From Teratosphaeria epicoccoides (Eukaryota > Ascomycota > Dothideomycetes > Mycosphaerellales > Teratosphaeriaceae), in contig JADDMT010000002.1 of the NCBI GenBank assembly GCA_021401465.1, positions 248,001 to 312,000 of the forward strand: a stretch of DNA of 64,000 nt, read 5' to 3'. The position numbers were made by a program, and so were the translations under genes. Of the stretch, positions 61,605 to 64,000 are shown piece after piece. The notes beneath the pieces are model-generated. The model searched no databases and was not told where the DNA came from. It saw only the letters and a program-made list of their open reading frames with translations. Position 1 is the stretch's first letter; each line of letters starts with the position of its first letter.

Positions 61605-62927
61605 ATGCTCCGTCGCCTGCTGCCATTCCTCGCCCTCGCCGGCATCAGCACCCTCCTTCTCTTCGCCGTCTTCCTCTCCGGCTCATGGCGACGCATCCCG
61701 CAGAGCTTCGGGCTAGGCGAAGCTCTAGGACCCACCGAGGAGGAGAAAGCAAATGCGTTTCCGGATTTGCGGATCTCGAGACCGGAAGGGGTGGGGGGTC
61801 CGTACCCGCATGGGAAGCTGAAGGGCGATCCGGAGGTTCAAGAGGGCGTGTTCAAGGAGCCGAAGCTGGAGAGCCTTAGCCCGTATCCCGTTGGGAACAC
61901 GAAGGCTGCGGGCAGCAATTACACGAGGGCGCTTGTGGTTCCGAGATTGAAGAGCCAGAAGGTGGAGTGGATCGGGGCAGAGTTGGGGGATATGATTGAC
62001 GACGGGCTGTTGGAGGAGTTTGTATATGTTATGGATGATGCGTGGGCGAAGTGGCATCCGCCGGTGAATAAGGGGCATGAGGTCATGGCGTACTTGTCGT
62101 ACATTATCGATCGGTACGAGGATTTGAGGGATGTGAATATTTTCATGCATTTTCATCGGGAGGCGTGGCATAACAACTTGTTGTTCCCGGAAAGTCCGTT
62201 GATGGTGAGGCATTTGAGTCCCGAGAGGGTGACGAGGGAAGGGTATATGAATTTGAGGTGTCATTGGGACCCCGGGTGTCCGGCGTGGGTGCACCCGGGT
62301 GCGACGACGAGGGATCCAGAAAAGCAGGAGGAGTGGATTGTCGCGGAGTCGTGGTCGGAATTGTTTCCTCTGGACCCTGTACCAACGGTTCTGGCGCAGC
62401 CTTGTTGCGCGCAGTTTGCGGTCAGCAAGGAGAGGATTCTGGCGGTGCCCAAGCAGCGGTATGTCAGTATGCGGGATTGGGTGATACGGACACCGCTTTC
62501 GGACAATATTTCTGGGAGGGTGTTTGAGTACGTGTGGCAGTATATTTTCACTGCGTCGCCGCTGCATTGTCCGAGCATGTCGGCGTGCTACTGCGATGGG
62601 TATGGGTTTTGTTTTGGAGGGGCCAAGGAGTTCGATCATTGGTTTGAGTTGAACTATCAGCATGGAGAGTTTGTGGAGGAGTTGAGGGTGTGGCAGGAGG
62701 CGGCGGATGCGATTGAGGCGGTTAAGGAGAGGCATAAGGGGAAGTTTGGGGGGGAGGAGGAGCTCACGATTCCGGAGCCGGGGAGGGGGAGGTGGTTAAA
62801 GGAGGAGATTGGGAGGTTGTGGGCGGAGATGATGGAGTTGAGGGAGCAGGCGCAGGAGAGGGGAAGGAACCCCAGACAGAGAGCGGTTGAGAGTGGGAGG
62901 GAGTGGCATGAGGGGGATGGATTTTGA
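61605..62927 (+). CDS. DUF3431 family type II membrane protein
   Basis: A single exon of 440 residues. The N-terminus is a short basic anchor (MLRRLL) then a hydrophobic helix at about residues 4-24 (PFLALAGISTLLLFAVFL), giving type II topology toward the ER/Golgi lumen. The stem is Pro/Gly-rich. The DUF3431 domain runs from about 105 to 370: RALVVPRLKSQKVEWIGAEL, FVYVMDDAWAKWHPPVNKGH, EVMAYLSYIIDRYEDL, NIFMHFHREAWHNNLL, LRCHWDPGCPAW, QPCCAQFAVSKERIL, then SPLHCPSMSACYCDGYGFCF. The Cys-rich lumenal part implies disulfides, and an N-x-T sequon is present (NYTR). The fold and placement suggest a glycosyltransferase-like role; the family has no proven activity to my knowledge. The tail is charged and helical. 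GC-rich third positions support the frame. Confidence 0.9.
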   Translation: MLRRLLPFLALAGISTLLLFAVFLSGSWRRIPQSFGLGEALGPTEEEKANAFPDLRISRPEGVGGPYPHGKLKGDPEVQEGVFKEPKLESLSPYPVGNTKAAGSNYTRALVVPRLKSQKVEWIGAELGDMIDDGLLEEFVYVMDDAWAKWHPPVNKGHEVMAYLSYIIDRYEDLRDVNIFMHFHREAWHNNLLFPESPLMVRHLSPERVTREGYMNLRCHWDPGCPAWVHPGATTRDPEKQEEWIVAESWSELFPLDPVPTVLAQPCCAQFAVSKERILAVPKQRYVSMRDWVIRTPLSDNISGRVFEYVWQYIFTASPLHCPSMSACYCDGYGFCFGGAKEFDHWFELNYQHGEFVEELRVWQEAADAIEAVKERHKGKFGGEEELTIPEPGRGRWLKEEIGRLWAEMMELREQAQERGRNPRQRAVESGREWHEGDGF

Positions 62928-64000
62928 GGCCGTGGAAGGGTTTTCGAAAGCATCGGCGACGGCTTTCTGGGATGAATGGTTATGAGCATCGACACAGTAC
63001 AGCAAGTGGCATAACAGGACTGGACAGAGGTCAATGTCTGTACAAACCAAGCACGGCTAAGATGACGATGTATAGGTATGATTGTGATGTACGGCTGGAA
63101 TGCCGGCTCAGTGCTGTCTCGATATGAAGTCACTTCCGACAAACCTCGCAACTTTTTGCTCGCAGGAAGACAAGCTTCTTCACACAGAGGTACAGCGTGG
63201 GTCCGCTGAGTCTGGACTAGGATCCTCCGCGCGATTCATGAATGAGACTGCCACAATGGTCGAGGTTGCAAGTATCAACGAGCAGGAGAAGCAGGAGTCT
63301 GAGCTCTTGGCATTTCCAGAGACATCTGTGCCAGGCTGTGAGCCGGACTATTTGCTGGAATGACCTTAACTCGATCTGATGGATTGCTACCGAGTCAGCT
63401 TGTGAAGCATGAGTGGAACGATAAAGGTAGGATCTCGACCGCTGGACAGGACTAGCCGAGGAATACCGGGTTGCAGAGTCTTGATTGACGTGGCGAAGGC
63501 AAAAAATGGTATGGCGTTATCGCACGCTCCTCGACAGGGAGTCGGACCTGATTGTAATTGAGTAAGATATGCAGTCTTGAATTGGTCCATGGCATCGGAA
63601 TCATCCTCATAGGTACTGCTAGACAGGAGAGTCATGCCAGGGCACCTCGCTGTGTCAGTACGCACCAAAAGATCTTCTCGTCTCAACAAGGACATGAGAA
63701 AGGAGCTGGGTCGTTGCCCTGTAGACCGATTTCGGCGTGCTTTGCGTTAGGTCGTTTGCTACATCTTGTAGTGGACTGTGTGTTGAGAGTCTTGGCCAGC
63801 TCATCGACCATGGCATCTGCTGAGCCCAGATCCGCAAAAGTTTGGCGAGAGGATGTTGCTGAAATGATCTCGGCGCTGGGGTCGGCAGTTCGTCGGCAAC
63901 TGTAATAAAAAAACTATATATTTTGTTTTGTTAAGCCGTTTACACCAATACCCAACACCATCCCCAGGCACTGATTGCCTGGGAAGATCCCCGATGTGAG
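62928..64000. other. Right-end region, no secure gene
   Basis: 1.07 kb after the DUF3431 stop. One ATG-started frame (63124-63363) is listed at low confidence. The end is AT-rich at 63902-63935 (poly-A then TATATATTTTG). Confidence 0.4.
63124..63363 (+). CDS. Possible small hypothetical ORF (79 residues)
   Basis: An ATG-started frame reading MKSLPTNLATFCSQEDKLL... and ending EPDYLLE. The C-terminal half is acidic (ASINEQEKQESELLAFPETS). It has no domain, no signal peptide and no neighbouring exon with clear splice signals. It may be chance or part of a gene continuing beyond what I can resolve. Confidence 0.2.
   Translation: MKSLPTNLATFCSQEDKLLHTEVQRGSAESGLGSSARFMNETATMVEVASINEQEKQESELLAFPETSVPGCEPDYLLE

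Noticed and set aside
61725..62735. Minus-strand ORF of 336 codons
   Set aside because: Shadow of the DUF3431 gene, produced by its strong third-position GC bias.

Overview
The window is nuclear DNA of a filamentous ascomycete (Pezizomycotina). The evidence is dense intron-poor genes, introns of about 50-60 bp with GTRNGT donors and CTRAC branch points, a Zn2Cys6 regulator, a DUF3431 protein, a class II DAHP synthase and a PTS1-tagged acyl-CoA synthetase. The style suggests Dothideomycetes, but sequence reading alone does not fix the genus. I rebuilt exon structures by hand from reading frames and splice signals; every spliced model given as confident keeps frame from ATG to stop.

Layout. 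0-13.4 kb: the tail of an unknown acidic protein, a Zn2Cys6 transcription factor, a small Gly/Asn/Ser-rich protein, a mitochondrial-type CDF metal transporter, a Myb-like protein and a high-affinity cAMP phosphodiesterase. 13.4-17.6 kb is empty apart from a short inverted repeat. 17.6-28 kb: a disordered protein, kinetochore Nnf1, cohesin Smc1 (convergent with Nnf1) and glycerophosphocholine acyltransferase Gpc1 (divergent from Smc1). 29-41.8 kb: a secreted amidase, three unrecognised or weakly recognised proteins (one probably N-myristoylated), an MCT-type MFS transporter, a Fat1-like acyl-CoA synthetase and a truncated acetamidase pseudogene. 41.8-45.6 kb holds only decayed coding remnants. 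45.6-60 kb: class II DAHP synthase, divergent HypK, a microcephalin-like BRCT protein, divergent separase and an SR-type RRM protein. 60-64 kb: a DUF3431 Golgi-type membrane protein and the empty right end.

Functional theme. Nnf1 (kinetochore), Smc1 (cohesin), separase (cleaves cohesin) and a BRCT protein of probable chromosome function lie within about 38 kb. All three promoters serving these four genes carry a perfect MluI cell-cycle box (ACGCGT). Two of them share an identical 12-base string, ACGCGTCGAATG. This suggests common G1/S control by an MBF-type factor and is the most coherent signal here. Other notable items are a candidate poison cassette exon in gpc1, alternative 5' splice sites in the RRM gene, an internal repeat in the BRCT protein, a large insert in the DAHP synthase and a half-deleted acetamidase. 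I saw no transposon ORF, rRNA, tRNA, CRISPR or obvious secondary-metabolite backbone gene.
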